DNA of 8,570 bases from Fidelibacterota bacterium (GCA_023134755.1 JAGLUM010000461.1:1-8570), one strand, 5' to 3'. Shown: positions 1-6,891, counted from the stretch's first letter. Notes: generated by a model not told the origin, from the letters alone. Program-made: numbers and translations.

Positions 1-1617
1 GGGGTTAAAGGGATTTGGATAAACTTGTAATAAGGCATAATTTTCCAGCTGGGTGCTCACCACGGCATCTTCAACTTTCGGCATACTCATCATGAAATCA
101 TCAAGCGTAATATATCCATTATTGGAGAGGTATTCAAAACCGATATAAATATCAGTGTTTTTATATGGACGTAAATTAAATGTATATTCCCCCCAATTTT
201 GATTGTGAGGTGAAATAGTACCCAGATCAACCGTAAAACTGCTGCGCAGGGTATCGGTTTGGGATAAAAGCACCTTGCATTGTTTTCCCGAGTGCAGCAT
301 TTTTGCCCAAAAGGATAGTTCGGCATTATCATCATTTGGAATGTGTATCTTTGGAGAGATAAGCCACTGATTTAGCGCATCAAAAGCGTATGAATAATTA
401 CCACTATGTACCATATCGTTGATTCCATTTTCACCAACAAAACTAAAACCATCATATATCCACCCAGCTTGATAACCCTCAAACCCGGTATAGGCAAAGC
501 GGGTAATATTGTCTGTGTTCGGTCGAACACCCATTATAGCACCCTGCAAAGTAGTATAATCACGATCGTCCAATGGATTCAAGGCAGTAAGCAAAAACCA
601 CCCATCACACGAGCCGCCCCAACCCCAATTGAAATGAAAATGAGTATCTGTTGTCATCCGATATCCGTCGCAGAGAAAGGCATGTCCGCCACTACCTTGT
701 CCGCGGTAAGGAATAGGATATCCACCGTCTAATTCCTGCTTTAAGACATTGATCCATTCAGACAACAGACCGTAATTTTCAGCTTCGTCATAGACCATGT
801 CCGAACTATAGTCAAAATAGCTTACCAAAGCATACATCATGTCATCGTAGCTGGCAGATGACGCTCCCGGTTTCAGTTCCATATCTACCGACACCGCGGA
901 TTGATATAATAAATGGGATACATCTTCGACCTGATCTGCAGGTGCGGTAAGAATACCATAGCGGGTACTGAGCGAATCGGGCATGTTTTCCCAATCATAA
1001 TATGTCGTATCATGCCAGGCACTAAGGATGCTATCGGTATCATTGCTATAATACCAACGTCGACCGATACCGCGTTGAGGATGTTCGTAATAACGCATCA
1101 ATTGACCCATAACCACCGCAACACAACCCACCAAGGCTTGTTCATCAGTGTGGGTAGGTGTCACAAAATATGGGAATTTATTATTATAGTGGGGAGATTG
1201 ATTCCATGTCGTTGTGAGGAGTGGCAGAACTTCCGCTTGAATGGCGGTTTTTTGGAATGATGGTTTTAAATAGATATTCCAGTCGGGATGCACCGGATCA
1301 TTTACCGATAAATGTTCTTGTATTTGCCGGGTGTAAATTGCGCAATAATCTCGAAAGGCAGGATGTTGTTCTTCAACATGAGCATGTTCTGAATATGCTA
1401 ATATCGGGGGAAAAGCATCGTCCGCGGAGCTTAGTATAAACCCGCCCTGCTTAAAAGTACTTAAATAAAGGTAATCAGAAACAGAGATGCAGGTAGAAAA
1501 TGTTTTTTGCGGGAAAACGCACAGGGCTACAGCCCTTGCGGTTAATATATCCACCGGACGCGCCAATAAAAAAGCAAAAAGACCAAACAGACAGATTATT
1601 CTTACAGATTTTTCCAC
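1..1617 (-). CDS. Secreted C10-family (streptopain-like) cysteine peptidase with anchor-J domain and C-terminal sorting motif, partial
   Basis: The minus strand is open for 539 codons from a GTG at 1617 to the window edge, so the C-terminus is missing. Residues 1-20 form a signal peptide (charged start, then a Leu/Phe-rich core). Residues about 25-100 look like the C10 propeptide, including the GGFILSSADD stretch (58-67). The peptidase domain spans about 135-365: catalytic Cys165 in GCVAVVMGQ, catalytic His312 in GGHAFLCDGY, and the family's FNWGWGG block at 329-335. Residues about 375-512 resemble the cleaved-adhesin / choice-of-anchor-J jelly roll (HSGNYSY, WLISPKI, LSFWAKM, LDDFMMSMP). The last residues visible, VYPNPFNP (532-539), open a type IX secretion or FlgD-like sorting domain. 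The role inferred is an exported, probably surface-attached or released, protease made as a zymogen. The domain assignment is firm; the substrate is unknown. It is divergent from the radical SAM gene. Confidence 0.9.
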   Translation of the reverse strand, partial: MEKSVRIICLFGLFAFLLARPVDILTARAVALCVFPQKTFSTCISVSDYLYLSTFKQGGFILSSADDAFPPILAYSEHAHVEEQHPAFRDYCAIYTRQIQEHLSVNDPVHPDWNIYLKPSFQKTAIQAEVLPLLTTTWNQSPHYNNKFPYFVTPTHTDEQALVGCVAVVMGQLMRYYEHPQRGIGRRWYYSNDTDSILSAWHDTTYYDWENMPDSLSTRYGILTAPADQVEDVSHLLYQSAVSVDMELKPGASSASYDDMMYALVSYFDYSSDMVYDEAENYGLLSEWINVLKQELDGGYPIPYRGQGSGGHAFLCDGYRMTTDTHFHFNWGWGGSCDGWFLLTALNPLDDRDYTTLQGAIMGVRPNTDNITRFAYTGFEGYQAGWIYDGFSFVGENGINDMVHSGNYSYAFDALNQWLISPKIHIPNDDNAELSFWAKMLHSGKQCKVLLSQTDTLRSSFTVDLGTISPHNQNWGEYTFNLRPYKNTDIYIGFEYLSNNGYITLDDFMMSMPKVEDAVVSTQLENYALLQVYPNPFNP

Positions 1618-1624
1618 GACACAT

Positions 1625-1629
1625 TCCTT
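1625..1629 (-). promoter_or_regulatory. Ribosome binding site for the C10 peptidase GTG start
   Basis: AAGGA on the minus strand lies seven bases before the GTG at 1617. This decides the start, because the nearby ATG at 1624-1622 is in another frame that stops after 49 codons, while the GTG frame begins directly with a signal peptide. Confidence 0.6.
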
Positions 1630-1721
1630 ATAATAAAGCAATAAGTTAATACATCGCAGGAAAGGATAAAACAAATTTATCTTTTATTGCCCATGGAAAT
1701 AATAAAACATATCAAAAACCC

Positions 1722-2624
1722 ATGAAATCACAGCAGAGAATTGTATATTCTATCATGTACAAAACAATTACCTGCAAAACTGCACTGAATCACATTAAGA
1801 GCAATTATTTGCCCTATAAATGGGATTTAAATATTTATCGCGGTTGTATGCATCAATGCCAATACTGTTACGCCCTATATTCACACAAATATCTGGATTC
1901 GAGCGATTTTTTCGGTGAAATTTATATCAAAGAAAATATTGTTGAATGTCTTGAAAAAAAATTACGCTCACGTTACTGGAAACGCGAAACCATCAATCTC
2001 GGTGGTGTTACCGACAGCTATCAGCCTATTGAAGCGAAAAAAAAACTGATGCCGGAAATTCTAAAACTGCTGATAAAATATAAAACCCCTGCATCGATAT
2101 CGACAAAATCTACCCTTGTACTGCGGGATCTTGATCTATATGACGAACTGGCGCGGGTTGCCGGAGTGAATATTGCATTAAGTATTACTTGTTGCGATGA
2201 GAATATCCGGAAAAAAATTGAACCGTATTCCACCCCGACAGCTGCACGTTTTGATGTGCTGAAAACATTTAGGAAAACCGAGGCAAGTACAGGTGTGCTC
2301 ATGATGCCCATCCTGCCGTTTTTAACTGATACAGAGGAAAATTTAACCTGTTTGTTCCGATCGGCACAGGCCGCGGATGTGGATTATATTATTCCCGGGC
2401 TTCTAAACCTGCGCGGACCTACACGTGGCAATTTTTTGCATTTTATAAAAACACAGTTCCCGGACATGTATCCCAAATATCTAGATTATTATCAGGGAAG
2501 TTTTGCAAAAAAAACATACCGTACTGCTCTTTACGAACGTATAGCAGCATTGAAAAAGGCTTATCCCTTGTCGCCCAAAAAACATATTCCACGACGGGCA
2601 GAAACGCAGTTAGAGTTATTTTAA
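1722..2624 (+). CDS. SPL-family radical SAM protein (SplB/COG1533-like)
   Basis: This 300-residue protein has the radical SAM cluster motif C42-x3-C46-x2-C49 (RGCMHQCQYCYA), which binds a [4Fe-4S] cluster for cleaving S-adenosylmethionine. The surrounding pattern (NIYRGC, then GVTDSYQPIE at 95-104, STKS at 127-130, KIEPYSTPTAAR at about 165-176 and MMPILPFLTD at 194-203) is that of the spore-photoproduct-lyase-like family common outside spore formers. Most such proteins have no proven substrate; a role in DNA repair is usual guesswork. The protein ends in QLELF, which looks like a sliding-clamp binding motif. Neither ATG has a clear ribosome binding site. The in-frame ATG at 1755 (residue 12, MYKTITCK) matches the usual N-terminus of the family and may be the true start, giving 289 residues. 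The 104 bases upstream, shared with the divergent peptidase gene, show only a weak promoter (TTGCCC at 1687, TATCAA at 1710). Confidence 0.88.
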   Translation: MKSQQRIVYSIMYKTITCKTALNHIKSNYLPYKWDLNIYRGCMHQCQYCYALYSHKYLDSSDFFGEIYIKENIVECLEKKLRSRYWKRETINLGGVTDSYQPIEAKKKLMPEILKLLIKYKTPASISTKSTLVLRDLDLYDELARVAGVNIALSITCCDENIRKKIEPYSTPTAARFDVLKTFRKTEASTGVLMMPILPFLTDTEENLTCLFRSAQAADVDYIIPGLLNLRGPTRGNFLHFIKTQFPDMYPKYLDYYQGSFAKKTYRTALYERIAALKKAYPLSPKKHIPRRAETQLELF

Positions 2625-2638
2625 GTCTCTACACAGAT

Positions 2639-2656
2639 GTCAAAAAGTGTTTTGAC
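2639..2656. repeat. Perfect 7-bp inverted repeat between the radical SAM and Omp85 genes
   Basis: GTCAAAA and TTTTGAC are separated by the four bases AGTG. The repeat starts 15 bases after the radical SAM stop codon and is followed after a few bases by a T-rich stretch, so it may be a weak terminator. Its right arm also overlaps the likely upstream promoter element of the next gene, so it could instead be an operator. The sequence alone cannot separate these. Confidence 0.4.
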
Positions 2657-2680
2657 CTATCATTCTTTTTCTTATATTCG
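2651..2680 (+). promoter_or_regulatory. Candidate promoter for the Omp85-like gene
   Basis: TTTG at 2651-2654 followed 18 bases later by TATATTCG (2673-2680) resembles the Bacteroidota promoter TTTG / TAnnTTTG with one mismatch. The same stretch can be read as a sigma70-like TTGACC (2652-2657) with a 17-base spacer and a poor TATTCG. Either reading would start transcription about 20-30 bases before the start codon at 2713. Confidence 0.35.
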
Positions 2681-2702
2681 ACGGAAGTAATTGTTTAAAA
2701 AT

Positions 2703-2708
2703 GGAGGG
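2703..2708 (+). promoter_or_regulatory. Ribosome binding site fixing the Omp85-like start at 2713
   Basis: GGAGGG lies four bases before the ATG at 2713. The upstream in-frame ATG at 2701 overlaps this site and would add four residues ahead of the signal peptide, so 2713 is preferred. Confidence 0.7.
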
Positions 2709-2712
2709 AAAC

Positions 2713-4011
2713 ATGAAAAACACATTACGCATTTTGATGATCATTATCATCGTGCTAACAGCCTTGGCGACGGCGGATGATATTGTTAAAACTGGCATAA
2801 ATATTGGACCGTTACCGTCTGTCGCATATAATTCCGACACCGGATTTCAGTACGGATTGCTGGCCAACATATTCTTTTATGGTGATGGTTCTATCTACCC
2901 GGAATATTTTCATAATGTTTATGTGGAATGGAATCAAACAACAAAAGGTGCCGGCCTTGCCACGATACAGTACGATTCTGAACATTTAATTCCAGGCATT
3001 CGCATTACGGCAGATATCAGCAATATCGTTCAGCAATCCTGGGGATTTTATGGATTCAATGGTGCACAATCAGTTTATAACGCATCTTGGTTGGATGACA
3101 CCCCCTCTAATGCCGATTATAAAAACCGCCTGTATTACGCAATGCAACGGAATTACTTCCGTTTACTTGTCAACTTTCAAGGCAATATCACCGGAGATAA
3201 TTTCCGTTGGTTGGGCGGACTGGGTTTCATGAGCTTTAATATTGGTTCAGTTACCGAAACGCGTGCATGGGACACCACATTCACGGACAACACAACCCTC
3301 TACGATGATTTTGTTGGTTGGGGTGCTATTTCCGCTTCGGAAGCAGATGGTGGGATTGTCACATACCTAAAAGGCGGGATTGTTTATGATACCCGTGATA
3401 ATGAAGCATGTCCCATGACCGGATTATGGGACGAACTGGTTATTACCGCAGCTCCGGGATTTGTTGGAAATGAATCCGGATGGCTACAGGTTGCAGCGAT
3501 ACACCGCCAGTATTTTACGATCATACCCAAGGATTTATCACTTACATATCGCTTGGGTTATCAAGGTGTTATTGCCGGGACGATGCCATTTTATCTTCAG
3601 GGCATGATGCCCAACTCACGCACAACGGTTGATGGTCTTGGTGGAAACAAAACCGTTCGCGGTATTATGCGTGCCCGTATGGTGGGAGATGGATATATTT
3701 ATGCCAACTTTGAAGCGCGCTGGAAGATTGTTCATTTCACCTTGGGTACCCAGAATTTCTATTTTGGAATTAACCCCTTTGTTGATGCCGGTATGGTTAT
3801 TCAGCCCTATCAGTATGATAAAACGAGCATCCCCGCAGGCGTCATTGACGACTATATTTCAGGATCTAATGAAACCCTGCATATCGGATACGGAATGGGT
3901 ATAAAGTTGGCTATGAATCAAAATATGATTCTCGCTGTTGACTACGGATTTGCCGGCAGTTCAAACGACGGAAGTACCGGTTTATATATTGGCCTAGGAT
4001 ATTTGTATTAA
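2713..4011 (+). CDS. Omp85/BamA-like outer-membrane beta-barrel protein without POTRA domains
   Basis: The 432-residue product starts with a signal peptide (MKNTLR, then an Ile/Leu-rich core; cleavage probably near residue 20-22). The rest is rich in alternating aromatic and polar residues typical of beta strands and ends in an aromatic residue (GLGYLY), as outer-membrane barrels do. Two hallmarks support the Omp85 superfamily: YDTRDN at 225-230, a conserved strand motif, and VRGI at 315-318 within NKTVRGIMRARMVGDG, matching the VRG[FY] loop that folds into the barrel. The barrel seems to start right after the signal peptide, leaving no room for POTRA repeats, so this is not BamA itself. It may export or anchor a partner, or be a stand-alone barrel; the function is unknown. 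It probably forms a transcript with the fluoride channel gene just downstream. Confidence 0.8.
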   Translation: MKNTLRILMIIIIVLTALATADDIVKTGINIGPLPSVAYNSDTGFQYGLLANIFFYGDGSIYPEYFHNVYVEWNQTTKGAGLATIQYDSEHLIPGIRITADISNIVQQSWGFYGFNGAQSVYNASWLDDTPSNADYKNRLYYAMQRNYFRLLVNFQGNITGDNFRWLGGLGFMSFNIGSVTETRAWDTTFTDNTTLYDDFVGWGAISASEADGGIVTYLKGGIVYDTRDNEACPMTGLWDELVITAAPGFVGNESGWLQVAAIHRQYFTIIPKDLSLTYRLGYQGVIAGTMPFYLQGMMPNSRTTVDGLGGNKTVRGIMRARMVGDGYIYANFEARWKIVHFTLGTQNFYFGINPFVDAGMVIQPYQYDKTSIPAGVIDDYISGSNETLHIGYGMGIKLAMNQNMILAVDYGFAGSSNDGSTGLYIGLGYLY

Positions 4012-4017
4012 AACAAC

Positions 4018-4383
4018 ATGATGAAATATCTTTTTATAGCGATGGGCGGCGCAATGGGCGCCGTCCTTCGTTTTAGTATCTCAAGTTTATGTTATAATGT
4101 AAGCAACGGGGGATTTCCTTGGGGGACCCTCATTGTTAACGTGATCGGATCCTTTTGCTTAGCTCTATTTCTTGGTTTTTCCGGAGAGCATAGTGAATTG
4201 CGTTTTTTTCTGGCGATTGGTTTATTAGGTGCTTTTACCACCTTTTCTGCCTTCAGTTATGAAACCATTTTTCTTTTTAAATCTTCTGCAATAAATTTGG
4301 GAATACTCAATATTGCGGCAAATTTCGGTTTAAGCCTTGTAGCAATAATAAGTGGATACTTCCTGAGCCAAAATATTCGATAA
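4018..4383 (+). CDS. crcB: CrcB/Fluc fluoride ion channel
   Basis: This 121-residue protein exports fluoride passively across the inner membrane, acting as a dual-topology dimer. Four membrane segments can be placed at about residues 3-24, 32-54, 62-85 and 93-116. The family motifs are present: GGAMGAVLRF (10-19), GTLIVNVIGS (36-45) with the pore Asn41, and GLLGAFTTFSAFSYET (68-83) with the TTFS turn and the phenylalanines that line the pore. Length is normal. The start lies six bases after the Omp85-like stop codon and no strong ribosome binding site is visible, so translation may be coupled to that gene. A second ATG at 4021 is an equally possible start. Only one copy is present, which fits a homodimer rather than a paired heterodimer. 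I saw no fluoride riboswitch upstream of either gene. Confidence 0.93.
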   Translation: MMKYLFIAMGGAMGAVLRFSISSLCYNVSNGGFPWGTLIVNVIGSFCLALFLGFSGEHSELRFFLAIGLLGAFTTFSAFSYETIFLFKSSAINLGILNIAANFGLSLVAIISGYFLSQNIR

Positions 4384-4439
4384 ATTTTTCCGTATAATAT
4401 TGCATTTTAATGAAAATCGTAATAATTTTAAGTGTTATT

Positions 4440-4445
4440 TATAAT
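4440..4445 (+). promoter_or_regulatory. Possible -10 element upstream of the dehydrogenase gene
   Basis: A perfect TATAAT lies 68 bases before the ATG at 4513, but no good -35 element sits at the expected distance. A second TATAAT at 4393-4398 likewise lacks a -35. In an AT-rich spacer both could be chance. Confidence 0.25.
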
Positions 4446-4460
4446 TAATGACAACAGCAA

Positions 4461-4480
4461 GCCACAACATGTGGCATGTT
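4461..4480. repeat. Two overlapping inverted repeats in the dehydrogenase leader
   Basis: GCCACA (4461-4466) and TGTGGC (4470-4475) form a perfect 6-bp stem with a three-base loop. AACATG (4466-4471) and CATGTT (4475-4480) form another perfect 6-bp stem that uses some of the same bases. The two stems exclude each other. They lie 32 bases before the start codon, downstream of the candidate -10. Confidence 0.45.
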
Positions 4481-4500
4481 TTACATTAACAGGAAAATTA

Positions 4501-4508
4501 AGGGGTGA
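4501..4508 (+). promoter_or_regulatory. Ribosome binding site fixing the dehydrogenase start at 4513
   Basis: AGGGGTGA lies four bases before the ATG at 4513. The frame is open upstream to a GTG at 4432, but that extension has no family similarity and lacks a comparable site. Confidence 0.7.
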
Positions 4509-4512
4509 GAAA

Positions 4513-5631
4513 ATGGCAAAATACCGCATTGGTTGGTTACCGGGAGATGGTGTAGGTAACGAAGTCATGGAAGCAAGCAAAATCGTATTGGATAAACTGG
4601 CACTTGATGCCGAATATATTCATGGCGATATAGGATGGAAATACTGGAAAACAGAAGGGGAGGCGCTGCCTGAACGAACGATTGATATGTTAAAAACAGT
4701 TGATTGTGCTCTTTTTGGTGCTATTACATCCAAACCCAAAGATGAAGCAGCAAAAGAATTAGATCCTAAATTGAAAGGTAAAGGTTTGGTATATTTTAGT
4801 CCGATTGTCCGCTTGCGTCAATTATTTGACTTACATACAAATATGCGGCCCTGCAAAGCCTACAAAGGAAATCCCTTAAATTATAAGGACGATATCGACA
4901 TTACTATTTTCCGTGAAAATACAGAAGGCATGTACGGAGGAATTGAATTTTTTCCTCTGCCGCAGGATGTTTATGATGTACTGGATAAGAACCATCCGAA
5001 AATGAAAAAATTCAAAAATGCCGGACTTGAAAATATTGCGCTTTCCACGCGCATTATGACAAAACAAGGCTGCAAGCGCATTGTTACCAATGCTTTTGAA
5101 TTTGCCAAAAAATACGGAAAAAAAGCAGTAACAGTCTGCGACAAACCCAATGTTCTTCGCGAAACCGGCGGCCTCATGATCCGTACCGCCCGTGAAGTAG
5201 CAAAAAACTACCCGGATATTGAACTCTGGGAAACCAATATTGACGCACAGTGCATGTGGTTGATCAAAAACCCCGCAAACTACGAAGTCATCGTTGCAGA
5301 AAATATGTTCGGGGATATTCTCTCCGACCTTTCTGCGCAGTTGATCGGTGGACTCGGATTTGCATGCTCTGCTAATATCGGTGATAAATTGGCTGTGTTT
5401 GAACCGACCCATGGTTCCGCGCCAAAATACTACGGCCAGTACAAGGTCAATCCCATTGCCATGATCCTGACAGTTAAAATGATGCTTGACTGGTTAGGCG
5501 AAAAAGACATGGCTGAACGTCTGGAAACAGCCGTTGCGGAAATCATTGCCGAAGGCAAGGTTCGTACATATGACATGGGTGGCAGTAACACCTCACTTGA
5601 AGTGGCAGAAGAAGTTGCTTTGAAATTATAA
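4513..5631 (+). CDS. Isocitrate/isopropylmalate dehydrogenase family protein (beta-decarboxylating dehydrogenase)
   Basis: The 372-residue enzyme belongs to the cytosolic family that oxidises and decarboxylates 2-hydroxyacids such as isocitrate, isopropylmalate or homoisocitrate with NAD(P)+ and Mg2+. Visible family features: GDGVGNEV (11-18); NMRP (110-113) and FRENTEG (133-139) with substrate arginines 112 and 134; Tyr141; Lys211 in CDKPNVL; metal-binding aspartates 244, 268 and 272 within NMFGDILSDL (264-273); and the nucleotide loop EPTHGSAPKYYGQYKVNP (297-314). The cofactor loop carries Lys305, Tyr306 and Val312 and the tail carries Tyr353, matching four of the five NADP-selecting residues of E. 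coli isocitrate dehydrogenase (344, 345, 351, 391); Arg395 is replaced by Gly357. The substrate loop reads FSPIVRLR (95-102): the serine is kept but the usual asparagine is Ile98. Isocitrate is the likeliest substrate, not proven. It seems monocistronic, with its own leader and terminator. Confidence 0.88.
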   Translation: MAKYRIGWLPGDGVGNEVMEASKIVLDKLALDAEYIHGDIGWKYWKTEGEALPERTIDMLKTVDCALFGAITSKPKDEAAKELDPKLKGKGLVYFSPIVRLRQLFDLHTNMRPCKAYKGNPLNYKDDIDITIFRENTEGMYGGIEFFPLPQDVYDVLDKNHPKMKKFKNAGLENIALSTRIMTKQGCKRIVTNAFEFAKKYGKKAVTVCDKPNVLRETGGLMIRTAREVAKNYPDIELWETNIDAQCMWLIKNPANYEVIVAENMFGDILSDLSAQLIGGLGFACSANIGDKLAVFEPTHGSAPKYYGQYKVNPIAMILTVKMMLDWLGEKDMAERLETAVAEIIAEGKVRTYDMGGSNTSLEVAEEVALKL

Positions 5632-5660
5632 GATCATTTAAAAAGATCACAGATTTATAT

Positions 5661-5690
5661 AAAAAAGCCCTCTTTCGAGAGGGTTTTTTA
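5661..5690. terminator. Rho-independent terminator, probably bidirectional
   Basis: CCCTCT (5668-5673), a TTCG loop and AGAGGG (5678-5683) form a perfect stem, with an A-run before it and a T-run after it. It ends the dehydrogenase transcript 30 bases past its stop codon. Because A and T tracts flank both sides, it also reads as a terminator on the minus strand, where it would stop the convergent UroD-like/corrinoid operon. Confidence 0.9.
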
Positions 5691-5785
5691 TTGCAGAATT
5701 AAATATTGAGGGTGAAAAAATGCTGTTGATGAAATAATAGCGTAAGGAACAGGCATAATATCACAGATATTTATTTATCGCATAC

Positions 5786-5835
5786 GGAACGGTCGCACTG
5801 TGCCCGGCAAAGTTCTACGAAGCGGGGACCATTCC
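5786..5835. repeat. Compact GC-rich palindromic element of unknown function
   Basis: GGAACGGTC (5786-5794) is answered by GACCATTCC (5827-5835). On the minus strand this is a 9-bp stem with a single G-U pair; on the plus strand it has one C-A mismatch. Inside lie GCAC/GTGC (5795-5803) and CCCG (5803-5806) with CGGG (5823-5826), so the element can fold into a branched structure. It is clearly more GC-rich than its flanks. It begins 12 bases after the UroD-like stop codon on the minus strand. A small AT-rich hairpin, AATATC-ACA-GATATT, lies beside it at 5757-5771. It may be a dispersed repeat, an RNA 3'-end structure or a small RNA. Confidence 0.45.
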
Positions 5836-5847
5836 ATACAATCAACT

Positions 5848-6876
5848 CTACCAGCTACCCTCTTTCAAAATCGTCTCAATCATTGCTAAATAGTTCTCAG
5901 GTTTAACATATTCAGGAATAGAATTCGATGAACCGGCGCACCATCCGCCTTTGCCCCGCGCGATATCAATAAATTTTCGTGTCAGATTGCGAATCTCGTC
6001 CGGAGTGGCCCGACAGAGTTGGTCAACATCAATTCCACCGCAAAGACAAAGCTGTTTACCGTAACGGTCTCTTAATTCAGCCATATCCATAGAAAGAGGC
6101 TCCACGGGATGCAGACTGGTAATGCCGATATTATTGATCAAATCATCCATAACATCATATAACACACCGTCTGAATGAAAAAGAAAAGGGATATTTCGCT
6201 TTTTAGCCAGTTTACCAATACGCTTCATGTAGGGAAATAAATTTTCGCGAATAAAATCCGGACTTACCATCATTCCTGAAGAATAGGCAAGATCATCGCT
6301 GTACCATAAAACCTTCACAAAGTCCATGCTTGCCATGGTTTCAAACATGCTAACAACCAGCTCGCCGATTTTTTCAAACATTGCCGTGATAAATTCAGGA
6401 TCTTCATACATTTTCATAGAAAAATTTTCAAACCCGAGCATTTCCCAGACAGTTGTGTAAATATCTCCGTACTGACCAATAATGCCCATATCATCCGGGA
6501 TTAGTCTGCCAGCTTCTTCAAGCCGGGAATACTCTAGGTCCTTAATAGTTGCCCAGTTGTATTTTTCAAATGATTCCCAGTCCTGAACCACACCACCGTG
6601 TTCAGAAGACCAGGATCGATCTGTTGCTACATTTGCGTTTTTGGCAATGGACCGGTTTGTGTCGATATGAATACCCGGTTGAACCTTAAGGAAATCGTAT
6701 CCCATACTACGCATAAATGTGATTTCATCCTGTACGCTGACGATAGGTTTACCCATGATTTTTTCGCGCATTTCGGCATGGATACCCAATTCAATAAGCG
6801 GAATATAATCGTTGGTTTTATTAAATAATGTCTGCTGAAAATGTTCAAAATTTGGTTTACGTAAATGCGAAAACAT
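5848..6876 (-). CDS. Uroporphyrinogen decarboxylase-fold methyltransferase (MtaA/CmuA/HemE-like)
   Basis: This 342-residue protein belongs to the UroD superfamily (COG0407), which includes haem-pathway HemE and the cobamide-dependent methyltransferases. Family signs: GQYGDIYTTVWEMLGFENF (134-152), WYSDDLAYSSGMMVSP (191-206), FHSDG (233-237), LHPVEP (255-260), CGGID (279-283) and a C-terminal SIPEYVKPENYLAM (319-332). It lies 15 bases after a corrinoid protein gene, with AAAAGGA seven bases before its ATG, so it is very likely a methyltransferase working with that corrinoid protein in the cytoplasm rather than a haem enzyme. The zinc motif H-x-C...C of coenzyme M methyltransferases appears altered: the first part reads H234-x-D236 and the GCGIP-like site reads SNSIP. 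The substrate is unknown; O-methyl or N-methyl compounds are the usual candidates. Confidence 0.87.
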   Translation of the reverse strand: MFSHLRKPNFEHFQQTLFNKTNDYIPLIELGIHAEMREKIMGKPIVSVQDEITFMRSMGYDFLKVQPGIHIDTNRSIAKNANVATDRSWSSEHGGVVQDWESFEKYNWATIKDLEYSRLEEAGRLIPDDMGIIGQYGDIYTTVWEMLGFENFSMKMYEDPEFITAMFEKIGELVVSMFETMASMDFVKVLWYSDDLAYSSGMMVSPDFIRENLFPYMKRIGKLAKKRNIPFLFHSDGVLYDVMDDLINNIGITSLHPVEPLSMDMAELRDRYGKQLCLCGGIDVDQLCRATPDEIRNLTRKFIDIARGKGGWCAGSSNSIPEYVKPENYLAMIETILKEGSW

Positions 6877-6891
6877 AAGAATATCCTTTTT

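Noticed and set aside
406..1439. Several plus-strand open frames of 72-115 codons
   Set aside because: They are antisense to the C10 peptidase, whose catalytic motifs are clear on the minus strand; none resembles a protein family.
1476..1624. ATG at 1624-1622 as start of a 49-codon gene ahead of the peptidase
   Set aside because: It is out of frame with the peptidase and has no recognisable content; the GTG at 1617 has a ribosome binding site at good distance and leads into a signal peptide.
2625..2712. Fluoride riboswitch ahead of the Omp85-like/crcB pair
   Set aside because: None of the conserved GGNGAUGG-type or later riboswitch blocks were found here or directly before crcB.
4876..5412. 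178-codon open frame on the minus strand
   Set aside because: It lies entirely inside the dehydrogenase gene, opposite its conserved metal-binding and nucleotide motifs, and shows no recognisable family; it is a shadow frame.
5720..5737. Five-codon mini-ORF with a GAGGGTGA site before it on the plus strand
   Set aside because: It lies after a strong terminator with no promoter and no downstream gene on that strand, so a leader-peptide role is not credible.
5775..5837. Twenty-codon minus-strand frame just after the UroD-like gene
   Set aside because: It has no ribosome binding site and its sequence is dictated by the palindromic element; not called as a gene.
5848..6876. HemE (true uroporphyrinogen decarboxylase)
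   Set aside because: The operon with a corrinoid protein and the divergent HSDG/LHPVEP/CGGID pattern fit the methyltransferase branch better than the haem enzyme.
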